A stretch of DNA of 64,000 nt from Bdellovibrionales bacterium GWA1_52_35 (GTDB lineage: Bacteria > Bdellovibrionota > UBA1018): positions 62,001 through 126,000 of the forward strand of contig MEPO01000032.1 of assembly GCA_001769805.1 (NCBI GenBank). The letters run 5' to 3'. Position numbers and translations under genes: made by a program. Position 1 is the stretch's first letter; every line of letters begins with the position of its first letter. The notes below the pieces were generated by a model that made no database searches, had not been told where the DNA came from, and worked only from the letters and a program-made list of their open reading frames with translations. Positions 33,484 to 41,844 of the stretch are shown here, one piece after another.

Positions 33484-34608
33484 CTAGTCTCCAAATCCAG
33501 GTGCTTCAACAAATTGCTTCATCAAAGAAACAGGACGCCTGGTGAGGAACTCCGTGCTTCGTGCAGGTGAGAGGCGACCTTTGTCGGCAAGAGCAAGCAA
33601 GGCATGGTAAGCATTGACCCGCCCGCCGGTGGCGAGTTTGTTGGCAAGCTGCGGAATTTTGTCGACTGACGCCATGATCAAGGCTTTGAGCTCGGCGGGT
33701 TTCAGAGCGGGGTCTTTGGCGAGGAGAAGGGCGGCCATTCCGCTCACGAAGGCGGTCGCCTGCGAAGTTCCTGTCATGTATCCATACCGACCGCCTGGAA
33801 GCGTGCTGTAAATGTTTTCGCCTGGAGCTGCCACATCCACCTGTCGCTTGCCCCAGTTCGAAGAGGGCAGAAGATTGTTCTGAATGTCAGTGGCTGCAAC
33901 GGAAATCATGTTCGGCAGGCGATACGCCGAGGGGTAATAATAATTCTGGGCGACGTCGGTGTTCTGCCTTTCGTTACCGGCTGCAGCAACAAAGAGCACA
34001 CCATGAGCTTCGGCGCGCTTGATGGCCAGGTATTCCTCTTCCGAAAACTCCGGTCCGCCGCCACTGTAATTGATGACCTTGGCTCCATGATCAACGGCAT
34101 AATTGATGGCTTTGACTGTGTTGGCGAGATTCACGGCTCCGGAATTCGCATCGGAGAAGTATTTGACAGCCATGATTGAAACGCTGTGGGCGACACCGCT
34201 CACACCTGATTTGGGGTTTGAAACCGCGCCGATGATTCCGGCGACATGGGTTCCATGTCCGTGATCATCGATGGGATTTGCGCGATTGACAATAAAGTTC
34301 CAGCCATAGACCGGAGAGTTTCGATTGGTTTTGTCATGCCAGATATTCCTGGAGAGATCGCGATGGGTGGTGTCGACTCCCGTATCAATGACTGCAACCA
34401 CGACATCCCGGCTGCCTTCTGAGATTTTCCAGGCATCCACCGCCTGAATATGGGAGCGGCTGCGTGCGGAGGTATTGGACAAACCCCAGTTTTTGAACGT
34501 GACTGTGGCCGCAGGGGGGGGGGTGAAACCGAAGACCGTCAGGCTCGTTAAGCTGAGCCAGGTAATCGCCGACGACCAGAGAGTTATTTTAGCTATGCCG
34601 CTACGCAT
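33484..34608 (-). CDS. secreted subtilisin-like serine protease (S8)
   Basis: 374 residues with a Sec signal (about 1-28). The triad is Asp76 (VVAVIDTGVDTTHRD), His118 (IDDHGHGTHVAGIIG) and Ser282 (GYMTGTSQATAFVSG). The oxyanion Asn212 is in VAAAGNERQ. The propeptide is very short or absent compared with typical subtilases, because the catalytic domain starts near residue 60. Just after the signal peptide a run of ten C bases encodes part of TPPPAA. A one-base slip there would stop translation of the enzyme. The role is probably extracellular protein digestion. A second S8 protease lies at 41845. Confidence 0.93.
   Translation of the reverse strand: MRSGIAKITLWSSAITWLSLTSLTVFGFTPPPAATVTFKNWGLSNTSARSRSHIQAVDAWKISEGSRDVVVAVIDTGVDTTHRDLSRNIWHDKTNRNSPVYGWNFIVNRANPIDDHGHGTHVAGIIGAVSNPKSGVSGVAHSVSIMAVKYFSDANSGAVNLANTVKAINYAVDHGAKVINYSGGGPEFSEEEYLAIKRAEAHGVLFVAAAGNERQNTDVAQNYYYPSAYRLPNMISVAATDIQNNLLPSSNWGKRQVDVAAPGENIYSTLPGGRYGYMTGTSQATAFVSGMAALLLAKDPALKPAELKALIMASVDKIPQLANKLATGGRVNAYHALLALADKGRLSPARSTEFLTRRPVSLMKQFVEAPGFGD
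34514..34523. repeat. 10-bp poly-G/C tract inside the subtilase gene
   Basis: Ten consecutive G on the forward strand (C on the coding strand) fall within codons for TPPPAA, a few residues after the signal peptide. It is the longest G/C homopolymer I noticed in the window. Such tracts are prone to slipped-strand mispairing. Confidence 0.85.
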
Positions 34609-34818
34609 ATAACCGCCTTTTCAACTTCAACTTTATTCAGCACTGTTTCTCGTCCGGTGGCATTTACATGAACCGAGAGACGTTCGCAGCACCCACTAAG
34701 CAAGCGGTATGCCTTCGGTAAAAAAGGGTCTATTTTATAAAGCGTAATAATTTCATGTATTTGATAGTGCAATTTTCTGGGCGCTGCTCAATCATTGGTG
34801 GGTAGACTGCCTAAACTT

Positions 34819-34834
34819 TAGACACCTGTGTCTA
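34819..34834. promoter_or_regulatory. 16-bp inverted repeat, candidate operator
   Basis: TAGACAC-CT-GTGTCTA is a perfect 7+2+7 dyad, 55 bp before the preferred start of the downstream zincin-like gene. Size and position suit a dimeric regulator site. No regulator is identified. The rest of the 281-bp gap (34609-34889) shows nothing clear. Confidence 0.3.
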
Positions 34835-34889
34835 TTTGGACTGTTTTAGTAAAGTATTCAGACTTACGAAATTTTACCGATACGTAGGC

Positions 34890-35798
34890 ATGGGTCTTAG
34901 TAGTCTACTTAATCGCTCATATATTGTTCTGTTTGGGGTGGGGCTCTTTTGCGTTTCGCAGGTTCTACCTGGAAGCTCCCTTGGGGCTGAGCAGATAGAC
35001 CCTCTGCTGAAGAAAGCGCTTTCCATTCTGAACAGTACTTCGGGCGGCAAGCTTCTTCTCGAAAAAGCAGTGATCCTCTGGGAAGCCAAGACTTTGGACG
35101 AGCTCAGTCATCACCTGCGCTGGAGTTCCACATCACGAACTGATGCGGTTTTGACCCGTCAATTTGATCCCATGACCGGCCAGGAGACTCGTAGCCGCGA
35201 GGTGACAATTTACCTCAAAAGAACCACCTCGATGCCGGATCTGGTTCTGGATATTGCGCATGAGATGGTGCACGCGACTTCGCGCCCAGCCTGGGATCCG
35301 TATGACCCTGCACTGACGGCCGGAAAATACATCTGGACAACCCTGGAGGGCGAGGGTGGCGAAGTGGAGGCGGTGATTGCAGAATGCCGGATCAGTTCTG
35401 AGGTTCCGTCTTTTCAGGAAATTTACAAAAAACGCTGCAGTACATATCTGGATAGCAGCAAGGCTCTGGTGGACCGGACCAAGGTCCGGCAGGATTTTTA
35501 TCGCGTGGGGCGCTGGAATAAGGAACTCCTGCGGGAATTGGGGCACGAAGTGGTGACCTTGCCTTTGCTGACTGCGGATGAACCGCGATTGATTTCCTCC
35601 ACCGGCAGTACGCCTTACCCCGTAGCCCTACTCAGGGAATACCGGGAACTCACACAGGTCGCTTGCGAAAATTCCAAAAAGCGTATCGAAGTCGCAGCCC
35701 ATCAAACAGTGGGTCGATCGCTCGCTTCCGAAACGACCACGCCGGAACGGGAGAATAAGGATTTCCTGCAGCGCCGGTGCAAGAGCCGAACGTTTTGA
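34890..35798 (+). CDS. exported protein with HExxH motif, putative zinc peptidase
   Basis: 302 residues from ATG 34890 (MGLSSLLNRSY); the frame is open from 34836 but begins with TTG. A hydrophobic segment (SYIVLFGVGLFCVSQVLPG) followed by SSLGAEQ looks like a Sec signal. VLDIAHEMVHATSRP carries HEMVH, the zincin core. About 35 residues later EGEGGEVEAVIAECR offers candidate third-ligand glutamates, a gluzincin-like arrangement. I do not recognise the family. The C-terminal third is polar and charged. Neighbouring secreted proteases make a digestive or wall-related role plausible, but the motif alone is weak proof. Confidence 0.6.
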   Translation: MGLSSLLNRSYIVLFGVGLFCVSQVLPGSSLGAEQIDPLLKKALSILNSTSGGKLLLEKAVILWEAKTLDELSHHLRWSSTSRTDAVLTRQFDPMTGQETRSREVTIYLKRTTSMPDLVLDIAHEMVHATSRPAWDPYDPALTAGKYIWTTLEGEGGEVEAVIAECRISSEVPSFQEIYKKRCSTYLDSSKALVDRTKVRQDFYRVGRWNKELLRELGHEVVTLPLLTADEPRLISSTGSTPYPVALLREYRELTQVACENSKKRIEVAAHQTVGRSLASETTTPERENKDFLQRRCKSRTF

Positions 35799-35826
35799 GC
35801 TGGATTTTTCTGCTGTATTTTCCTGA

Positions 35827-36462
35827 TCATATTTTTCTGGTCATGCCGAAAATGAAAATTCCCGGTGCAAATTCGATTTTTTCGAGCACGGAGAATCCTG
35901 TTTTCTCATAAAAAGGAACTGGCGCAGCACCGCAAAAGACATGAATGCCGGGGATCTGCTTTTTCTTCAAGACCTCGAAGAACGTCTCCTGAAGTTGGCG
36001 TCCCAGGCCGCTTCCGCGTGCACTCTCGTCCAGGTTGATATGAAGGTGGGCGGGGTACTCCCGTTTTAAAATTTCATGTGTTCCCTTGGAGAAACGCGCT
36101 TCCGGACCTTTTTCGAGGAGGAGGGTCCTGCGAATAAAACGGCGGGTGTCATTGTTCTTCACGAATGATCCTGAGAAAATCCGGAGGAGGAGAGAGGGGG
36201 TGAAAAGCAGGGCTTTCTTGCAGTCCAAAATCGCGGAATTCGGGCAACCCGTGAGGTAGCCCAGCACTTGACCATCGTTTTCAGCAACGAAGCACCAGTC
36301 TGAAAGTAGCTTTTGATAGGGTCCGACCCAGAGCTCGCCAAAAAAGGGCCAGCGCAACGGGTCGATGGGTTTGCCGGAGTTTCCGGTCTTGCAGCAGATC
36401 TCTCGAATGGCAGCCCAGTCTTCAGTACGGGCGCGACGGATCGAGGGGGGCAATGAGCTCAT
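35827..36462 (-). CDS. GNAT family N-acetyltransferase
   Basis: 211 residues. IRRARTEDWAAIREIC opens the GNAT fold, CFVAENDGQVLGYLTG is strand beta4, and ESARGSGLGRQLQETFFE is the acetyl-CoA pyrophosphate loop (R-G-x-G-L-G). PVPFYEKTGFSVLEK closes it. There is an insertion of about 45 residues between beta4 and beta5. It overlaps the upstream 3D-domain gene by 4 bp (ATGA), which suggests a common transcript. The acceptor substrate is unknown. Confidence 0.85.
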   Translation of the reverse strand: MSSLPPSIRRARTEDWAAIREICCKTGNSGKPIDPLRWPFFGELWVGPYQKLLSDWCFVAENDGQVLGYLTGCPNSAILDCKKALLFTPSLLLRIFSGSFVKNNDTRRFIRRTLLLEKGPEARFSKGTHEILKREYPAHLHINLDESARGSGLGRQLQETFFEVLKKKQIPGIHVFCGAAPVPFYEKTGFSVLEKIEFAPGIFIFGMTRKI

Positions 36463-37163
36463 AGTTCTTCATCAAGCAGCTTTTGGTGAACACAGGAGTC
36501 CAGGGCCGGAGGCTCAATCATACGAAGTGTGAGTGGCTTGAGATGATAAATTCCTGCTTTGGACAGGGTTGTGGAGCCGTCGCGTCCCGTGCCGGTGAAC
36601 AGGTCGATCCGGTCTTTCTTGATTGCGCCACCCACGTCGTCAGCGCGCCAGATACCGTCGTGAAGGCTGCCGTCGGGCAGGACCATTCCAACCGTCTCTT
36701 CAATCTTGACGGTGGAGCCGAGCGGGATTTGCGAGGGGTCCACAGCAATGGTGTGAAAGGGGACCAGTTCACAAGTTCCAACTCCAAGACCCCAGGGGGC
36801 ATCGGTAAACAGATAGCGAACTTCCTTGTCAACGCGGCCTGCATAATTCACGATGCGACCGTTAATGAGTTTGCCCGTGCCTTCGATGTCGAGGGCTTTT
36901 TTGAACCGGGAACTGACTTCGGCAATGACATTGCCTTTCATACTCCGCAGGACGGTGTCCGTCGGGTACTGCGCATAGTCCGCTTCAATCACGACATAAT
37001 AATAAGTGTTTCGGAATTGTCCGAGCATCTCGGGGCGCTCTGAAAGCTCAGCGCCAGCATTTAAGGAAGTACTTGAACCCAGCATTATTAACATGGCGAA
37101 GATAAACGTCATATTCGCGGATGATCTGTTGAAAATGACAGACTTGTAAAGCGGAATATTCAA
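36459..37163 (-). CDS. exported 3D-domain (MltA-like double-psi barrel) protein
   Basis: 234 residues from TTG 37163; an ATG at 37112 would still leave a hydrophobic signal (TFIFAMLIMLGSSTSLNAGA). The C-terminal half has HTIAVDPSQIPLGSTVKIE, GIWRADDVGGAIKKDRIDL and FTGTGRD. This is the 3D domain with its aspartates, found in MltA lytic transglycosylases and YuiC/Rpf-like enzymes. The likely function is peptidoglycan cleavage in the periplasm or outside. It has no Bulb-type MltA N-domain, so it is a minimal form. Co-transcribed with a GNAT gene. Confidence 0.85.
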   Translation of the reverse strand: MNIPLYKSVIFNRSSANMTFIFAMLIMLGSSTSLNAGAELSERPEMLGQFRNTYYYVVIEADYAQYPTDTVLRSMKGNVIAEVSSRFKKALDIEGTGKLINGRIVNYAGRVDKEVRYLFTDAPWGLGVGTCELVPFHTIAVDPSQIPLGSTVKIEETVGMVLPDGSLHDGIWRADDVGGAIKKDRIDLFTGTGRDGSTTLSKAGIYHLKPLTLRMIEPPALDSCVHQKLLDEEL

Positions 37164-37257
37164 GATAAAGGCACAAAGCGTCAGTTGAATGTTTTCTGTT
37201 ATTATACACGCTACTTACCCGCTTGACCGGCTCCGCGCATGACCTATAGTCGAGGGC

Positions 37258-38925
37258 ATGCACACCCATTTTTTAATCCTGTCTTTGTTATGTCTATTTC
37301 CATCCTCGGGAGCGACCGCGGCACCGTTCGGAAATGACATTGTTTATCAAATCATCACGGATCGTTTCGAAGACGGGGATTCTGGTAATAACTGCGGTCA
37401 AAACGATCAGGGACTGACTTCTGAGCAGAAGGTGATCAATCAGCGGACGTGCGACCCAAGTCGCAAGGACTGGAACCGGTACTGGGGGGGCGACTTCGAG
37501 GGAATTCAGAAGCGCTTGGGATATCTCAAAAGCCTCGGCGTGACCCAGCTCTGGATCAGTCCCATCGTGGAAAACGCGCGCGGTTTTGCGGTCGGAGATG
37601 GTACGCTTAAAACGTCATACCACGGGTTCTGGGGACGGGATTGGTTCAGGCTCAATGAGCATTGGACGAAGAAGGGGACTCAGGATCTGGATTCCTTCCG
37701 AAACCTGGTTGCTGCGGCCAAAGAGCAGGGGCTGGGCGTGCTGGTCGACACGGTCGCCAATCATACGAGTCCTGCATTGGATGCGGAATACGGTGCGCTG
37801 TACGAAGATGGAAAATTCCGGGCAGACGCCTTGAATTTTGCCACCTCGCCTGGGGGATCTTGGTTCCATCCATACCCTTCGATCCGCTGGGATCTGGCAG
37901 AGGCTCCTCTCGATAATGCGGCGAAGATCGGGCTTCTCCGGGATTATATTTTTCAGCACCTATTGCGAACGGGAAAGGTAAACGTTTCTGAGCGCTTGGC
38001 TTTTGATAAAAAAACAGCGACCGAGCTGCAAAGCTACATGCTTCAGAATTTCATGCTCGCGGATCTGGCCGATTTTGACGAAACCAATCCCAAAGTAGCC
38101 GAATACCTCACTCGTGCGCATGAGCAGTGGCTGGATTTCGGAATTTCCGGCTATCGCGTCGATACGGCCCGGCATCTTCCACAAACGTACTGGCGGAAAT
38201 TTGTGGACGGTCTGGAAAAGAAGTCCCCCGGTATCAAGCTCGTGGGTGAATGGTATGGCGGTGGGCCCGGTAATGCGGATTCCATGGCGTTTATCCGAAG
38301 TACTGGAATGACGATGTTCGATTTTGCGCTTCGCCGGGAGTTTTTTGATCTTTTTCTTAAAAAGAAAGATCTGAAGAAGTTTGCCGCGTTTCTTCAGTCG
38401 AGTGTGGATCCAGCCAAGGGGACGGACGCGGCAGGGGATCTGGTGACGTTCATCGATAATCACGACATGCCAAGAATGCAGGCGGACGGGGCGAACGGTG
38501 CTGACGTGATGCAAATGCTCCGGTTGATCTTTGCCGTACGCGGGGTGCCTTGCATTTACTATGGTCTTGAAAATTTCATTTATACGAAACAAGAAGGCGG
38601 GCGGGACCCATACAATCGGGATGCGATGGTCTTCACTCCTGAGGAGAAAGCTCCGGCACAGAAGCTGCTCAAATCCTTAGCAACGCTTCGCCAGACATTT
38701 CCGGAACTTCGTTCGGCCGTGACCCGCATTCTGGTTCAGCAGTCCGAGGCCCTGGTGTTTGAGCGCGGGGAACGCGGAAAGCTTCGAATATTGGTCAGCC
38801 GTGCGGACCAGAATGGCATTCCAAAATCCGCGAGAAAAGCTCTTGCTGGTTTTCAAGAACTCAAACTTTTCGAGAGCGGAAAGACTGAGGGCAAAAGCGC
38901 GTGGCAGGTGAGGTACTTTAAGTAG
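37258..38925 (+). CDS. exported alpha-amylase family glycoside hydrolase (GH13)
   Basis: 555 residues with a Sec signal (SLLCLFPSSGATAA). The barrel begins NDIVYQIITDRFEDGD. GH13 regions are DTVANHTS (I), GYRVDTARH with nucleophile Asp302 (II), LVGEWYGG with acid/base Glu331 (III) and FIDNHDMPR with Asp403 (IV). The start resembles cyclomaltodextrin-glucanotransferase or maltogenic amylase types. There is a normal C-terminal beta domain but no starch-binding domain. It hydrolyses alpha-1,4 glucans outside the cytoplasm. It stands alone and is divergent from the 3D-domain gene. Confidence 0.93.
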   Translation: MHTHFLILSLLCLFPSSGATAAPFGNDIVYQIITDRFEDGDSGNNCGQNDQGLTSEQKVINQRTCDPSRKDWNRYWGGDFEGIQKRLGYLKSLGVTQLWISPIVENARGFAVGDGTLKTSYHGFWGRDWFRLNEHWTKKGTQDLDSFRNLVAAAKEQGLGVLVDTVANHTSPALDAEYGALYEDGKFRADALNFATSPGGSWFHPYPSIRWDLAEAPLDNAAKIGLLRDYIFQHLLRTGKVNVSERLAFDKKTATELQSYMLQNFMLADLADFDETNPKVAEYLTRAHEQWLDFGISGYRVDTARHLPQTYWRKFVDGLEKKSPGIKLVGEWYGGGPGNADSMAFIRSTGMTMFDFALRREFFDLFLKKKDLKKFAAFLQSSVDPAKGTDAAGDLVTFIDNHDMPRMQADGANGADVMQMLRLIFAVRGVPCIYYGLENFIYTKQEGGRDPYNRDAMVFTPEEKAPAQKLLKSLATLRQTFPELRSAVTRILVQQSEALVFERGERGKLRILVSRADQNGIPKSARKALAGFQELKLFESGKTEGKSAWQVRYFK

Positions 38926-39040
38926 CCGTCAGGCATTCTCGTGCTTCTGCTGATTAGTAGATAAACAAATTTCAACAGATAGGCTGAGTTAGGTTATGTT
39001 CCGTACCATTTAGGTCGTTTTCTGATTTACGTGACGAATT

Positions 39041-39829
39041 CTACTTAGCTTTTGCTGCCGAGCTTTCCAGTATCTCGTCAGCCAGGCCGGGGGCCTCTGA
39101 CAGCGATTTGAGCTTTTGGTCATTTTGAGCAGCATTAAACTGTTTGCACCCGCCGATATCAATTGCATCGCGCAGAACCGGGCGAAGTTTTGCAATGTAT
39201 TGCAGCTCCTGCTTGTACAAGTCGGTATGCAAACTGGCCTCTTCAGCCTGGAGTTTTAATACCTTCGCAGTGGACGAGCCAAACGTATACAGATCTTTTA
39301 CCCGACTCGTAGTTGCTTTCTGGCGTGCCGCAGTGATTACGCCATGCGCTTTATCCATATTAGAAAAATACATGCGGGATGCGATCATCGGATTTTTCGG
39401 AATGGGCTTGCGGTACTTATCTTGAGTATGCGCGTTCCATCCGTGAACACCCAGTGCGGAAAAAAGTACGGCGCCAGTCATCAATTGTGATCCAGTATTG
39501 CTTAACGTAGATACTGGAACTACTGCTGCCTCAAGTACAATTATATCAGCGATGAGTCCTGCCCAGGCCCCCGCCAAAAGACCAGTTGAGAGAGCGGCTT
39601 TGCTATAAAATGCAACCGACTGGGCGCCTCTGGCATCCGATTCCAGGCGTTTGATATCACCTTCCCAGAGGTTCAAACCGATTTTAGCCACTCTTTCTCG
39701 CGAATCCAATTTTTGGAGCGCGCTAATCAGATCAGATTGCGAGCACCGCTGTTCACCTGAAAACGCTGCAGGGGAGGTCAGAATGCTACCGAAAGCGACC
39801 AGGACCGCGGTGATTCGTAATATTTTCAT
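39041..39829 (-). CDS. exported protein of unknown function
   Basis: 262 residues. The N-terminus has a Sec signal (LVAFGSILTSPAAFSG). A hydrophobic glycine/alanine-rich stretch at about 75-115 could be one or two membrane helices, followed by a long charged helical region. I recognise no family. It has two cysteines shortly after the signal and near the C-terminus (QRCSQ, GGCKQ). It follows the 40054-41739 gene on the same strand after 224 bp with no clear gene between. That gene has a similar layout of signal, hydrophobic patch and helical tail. Confidence 0.55.
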   Translation of the reverse strand: MKILRITAVLVAFGSILTSPAAFSGEQRCSQSDLISALQKLDSRERVAKIGLNLWEGDIKRLESDARGAQSVAFYSKAALSTGLLAGAWAGLIADIIVLEAAVVPVSTLSNTGSQLMTGAVLFSALGVHGWNAHTQDKYRKPIPKNPMIASRMYFSNMDKAHGVITAARQKATTSRVKDLYTFGSSTAKVLKLQAEEASLHTDLYKQELQYIAKLRPVLRDAIDIGGCKQFNAAQNDQKLKSLSEAPGLADEILESSAAKAK

Positions 39830-40053
39830 ATCCTTTTAGCGAGCAAGTATTGTGCCTCGTTTTGTTGAAGTAAAGCTGAACAGAATCAGTAAAGGTAACC
39901 TACGACACATGCAACTGGATTAGGCACTCTGACAAAAATCGTACTGGCCTCCGCAGTGACCTGCTTGCATTTCAGATAAGACTTTCGCGCCGATCCACTC
40001 TGGAGATTTTGTGTTCCGGTATTCGGAATTTCGAACTTAACAGCTAAGGCTGC
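39830..40053. other. 224-bp intergenic stretch
   Basis: This lies between two same-strand genes for exported proteins of unknown function. I see no open frame with protein character, no tRNA and no strong hairpin in it. It presumably holds the promoter for 39829. Confidence 0.35.
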
Positions 40054-41739
40054 TTAAAAACTCTGCGGAAGCAATTCCGGTTTCTTGCACTGAAGCTTGA
40101 CCATGAGTTCACTTACAGCAGTGGCTTCGGATTTGAGTTTGCTGACGCGGTCACGTTGAGCGCGAACTCCGGCTGCGGTCGAACCGAAGCAGGTGTTCTG
40201 CATGTATTTATAATCGTGGCGATTAATCGTTGAATTAAAAGCTTTGCAGAATTCCCGACCCGCTTGAACATGGATATCCGCGGCGTACCAGGTGTTTCTA
40301 GCCTGCTCCGCTTGGGAGCAGAGGTCGGCAAGTTGCCCGGAGGTTGCAGGGGCGGGGCTCTCAACAATGCTTTTGTGCTGCTTTCCGAAGCTCTTGAGGC
40401 GCGACTCGCTCAGGCGTACTTTATAGGCAACCCAGGACTGCCCCAGACCTTTACGTCCCCAACCGCGGTCACCGAAAATAATCTCCCGGACTTCGCTCAG
40501 TGTTGAAAGAATTTCAGACGTCTCGATGATCGCACCCGAGGCAAGAAGTTCCGACAGGAACTTCTGCCGCAACTGATAATCTTCTATTTCCTTTTTCTTC
40601 TTATGGAGCTGTTCTTTCCATTTTAGGTGGTTCGCCAGAATGGGGTCGTCTTTCACCTGAAGGTCAATTAACGCGAGCGTTTTGAGGAGGATCTGCTCCA
40701 ATGAATTCATCCACAGGCCCGCTCGTGCCGTGCATTCAATGGGCTTCTTCGCATCGTATTGATTCGAGCGGTTCAACGTCGTATTAAAGTACTCAACCAG
40801 TGCCAAGTCGTTTGCGACGCTGGGAGAGCCGTCGTTCTTAATAATGGAAAGCAGACGTTTGCCGGCAGAATCAAATTCGCCTTTGGAGATTTTCTGGGTC
40901 ACCAGGAAGCACGAGAAACCATTGTCTTTGACCGTCTCCACTGAGCTGCGGATGGATTTGAGCTTCTTGAGATCTGCTTCAGCGGCCGAAGTGGCCGCAT
41001 AAAGTTCACCTTCTGGTCGGGGCGGTTCCGAAGCAGCCAGGATCTTCAACTGCTCGGTCGCCTCTGCCAGTTTCTTCTGGATGTCGGTTTCTTCCGATTG
41101 CTGCAATTGAATCAAAGAGCGAACGGTTTCATTGAGCGAGTAATAGCTGCAGGCGTTCTCGATGAAGGCGCGCCTTTGATCCCCCTGTTCCATGTCGATT
41201 CCGTTTTTGGCAAAGTGCTGGATCACCGTCTTGATTGCCGACCCGGTGACCATCGTACCCATTGCCCAGGGTGTTGCGGCCGGACCTCCGAAGAGAAGGA
41301 CGTAAGGAGTGACCGCATTGATCGTATCGATGAATGCATTCAGGAAATCGCCGGTGGTGAGGAGAGTTTTGGCGCATTCATCGCGCAGGAGTGAATTGAT
41401 CGTACCGAGACTGGAGATGGCTTGGATGGCGGAAGCTTTTCCTTTGACGACGTTCTCCTGGACGACAGGATCCCCGAGTGTCATGAGCTGGTCCGCGGAG
41501 CTGCTGAGAGTCTGCGTGGCTTCTTGCAACGAAGCCTGTTTGGCCGCGCATTGCGAGGGGAGCTTGATCTTGACCGAGAGCGCAGTCACGGCTTCGGACA
41601 AGGTCCTGTATTTAGGATTTGAGAGGGGACAGCTGGGCCCGGCTTGAACGGAAGAGGGTGTCAGCGACAGCATCAGGATCGGGACTAAGGCGAAGCCCCA
41701 GAGCCAGCCGTTCTTTCGATTCTTGTCAGCAATCACCAT
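40054..41739 (-). CDS. large exported helical protein of unknown function
   Basis: 561 residues from ATG 41739, with an excellent AGGAGG site and a near-consensus promoter. The N-terminus has a Sec signal ending SSVQA-G. A hydrophobic patch (VLLFGGPAATPWAMG) lies near residue 155. The remainder is rich in Gln, Lys, Glu and Leu with long predicted helices and spaced cysteines, suggesting disulfide-bonded helical bundles. No family or catalytic motif is recognisable. It lies between a subtilase and other secreted proteins, consistent with an exported structural or effector role. Confidence 0.6.
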   Translation of the reverse strand: MVIADKNRKNGWLWGFALVPILMLSLTPSSVQAGPSCPLSNPKYRTLSEAVTALSVKIKLPSQCAAKQASLQEATQTLSSSADQLMTLGDPVVQENVVKGKASAIQAISSLGTINSLLRDECAKTLLTTGDFLNAFIDTINAVTPYVLLFGGPAATPWAMGTMVTGSAIKTVIQHFAKNGIDMEQGDQRRAFIENACSYYSLNETVRSLIQLQQSEETDIQKKLAEATEQLKILAASEPPRPEGELYAATSAAEADLKKLKSIRSSVETVKDNGFSCFLVTQKISKGEFDSAGKRLLSIIKNDGSPSVANDLALVEYFNTTLNRSNQYDAKKPIECTARAGLWMNSLEQILLKTLALIDLQVKDDPILANHLKWKEQLHKKKKEIEDYQLRQKFLSELLASGAIIETSEILSTLSEVREIIFGDRGWGRKGLGQSWVAYKVRLSESRLKSFGKQHKSIVESPAPATSGQLADLCSQAEQARNTWYAADIHVQAGREFCKAFNSTINRHDYKYMQNTCFGSTAAGVRAQRDRVSKLKSEATAVSELMVKLQCKKPELLPQSF

Positions 41740-41763
41740 GCGGCATTCCTCCTGACGCGTTGC

Positions 41764-41792
41764 ATTATATCAGGGCGAATAGTGATCGACAA
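41764..41792 (-). promoter_or_regulatory. sigma70-type promoter of the 40054-41739 gene
   Basis: Read on the reverse strand, TTGTCG (-35, 41792-41787) and a perfect TATAAT (-10, 41769-41764) are spaced 17 bp. The AGGAGG ribosome site follows about 10 bp later, 8 bp before the ATG at 41739. This is the best promoter I see in the window. Confidence 0.6.
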
Positions 41793-41844
41793 GTATAATA
41801 AGAGCTTCTGAATTCAGCTAGTTACACTAGAACGTTCGAAGTCT

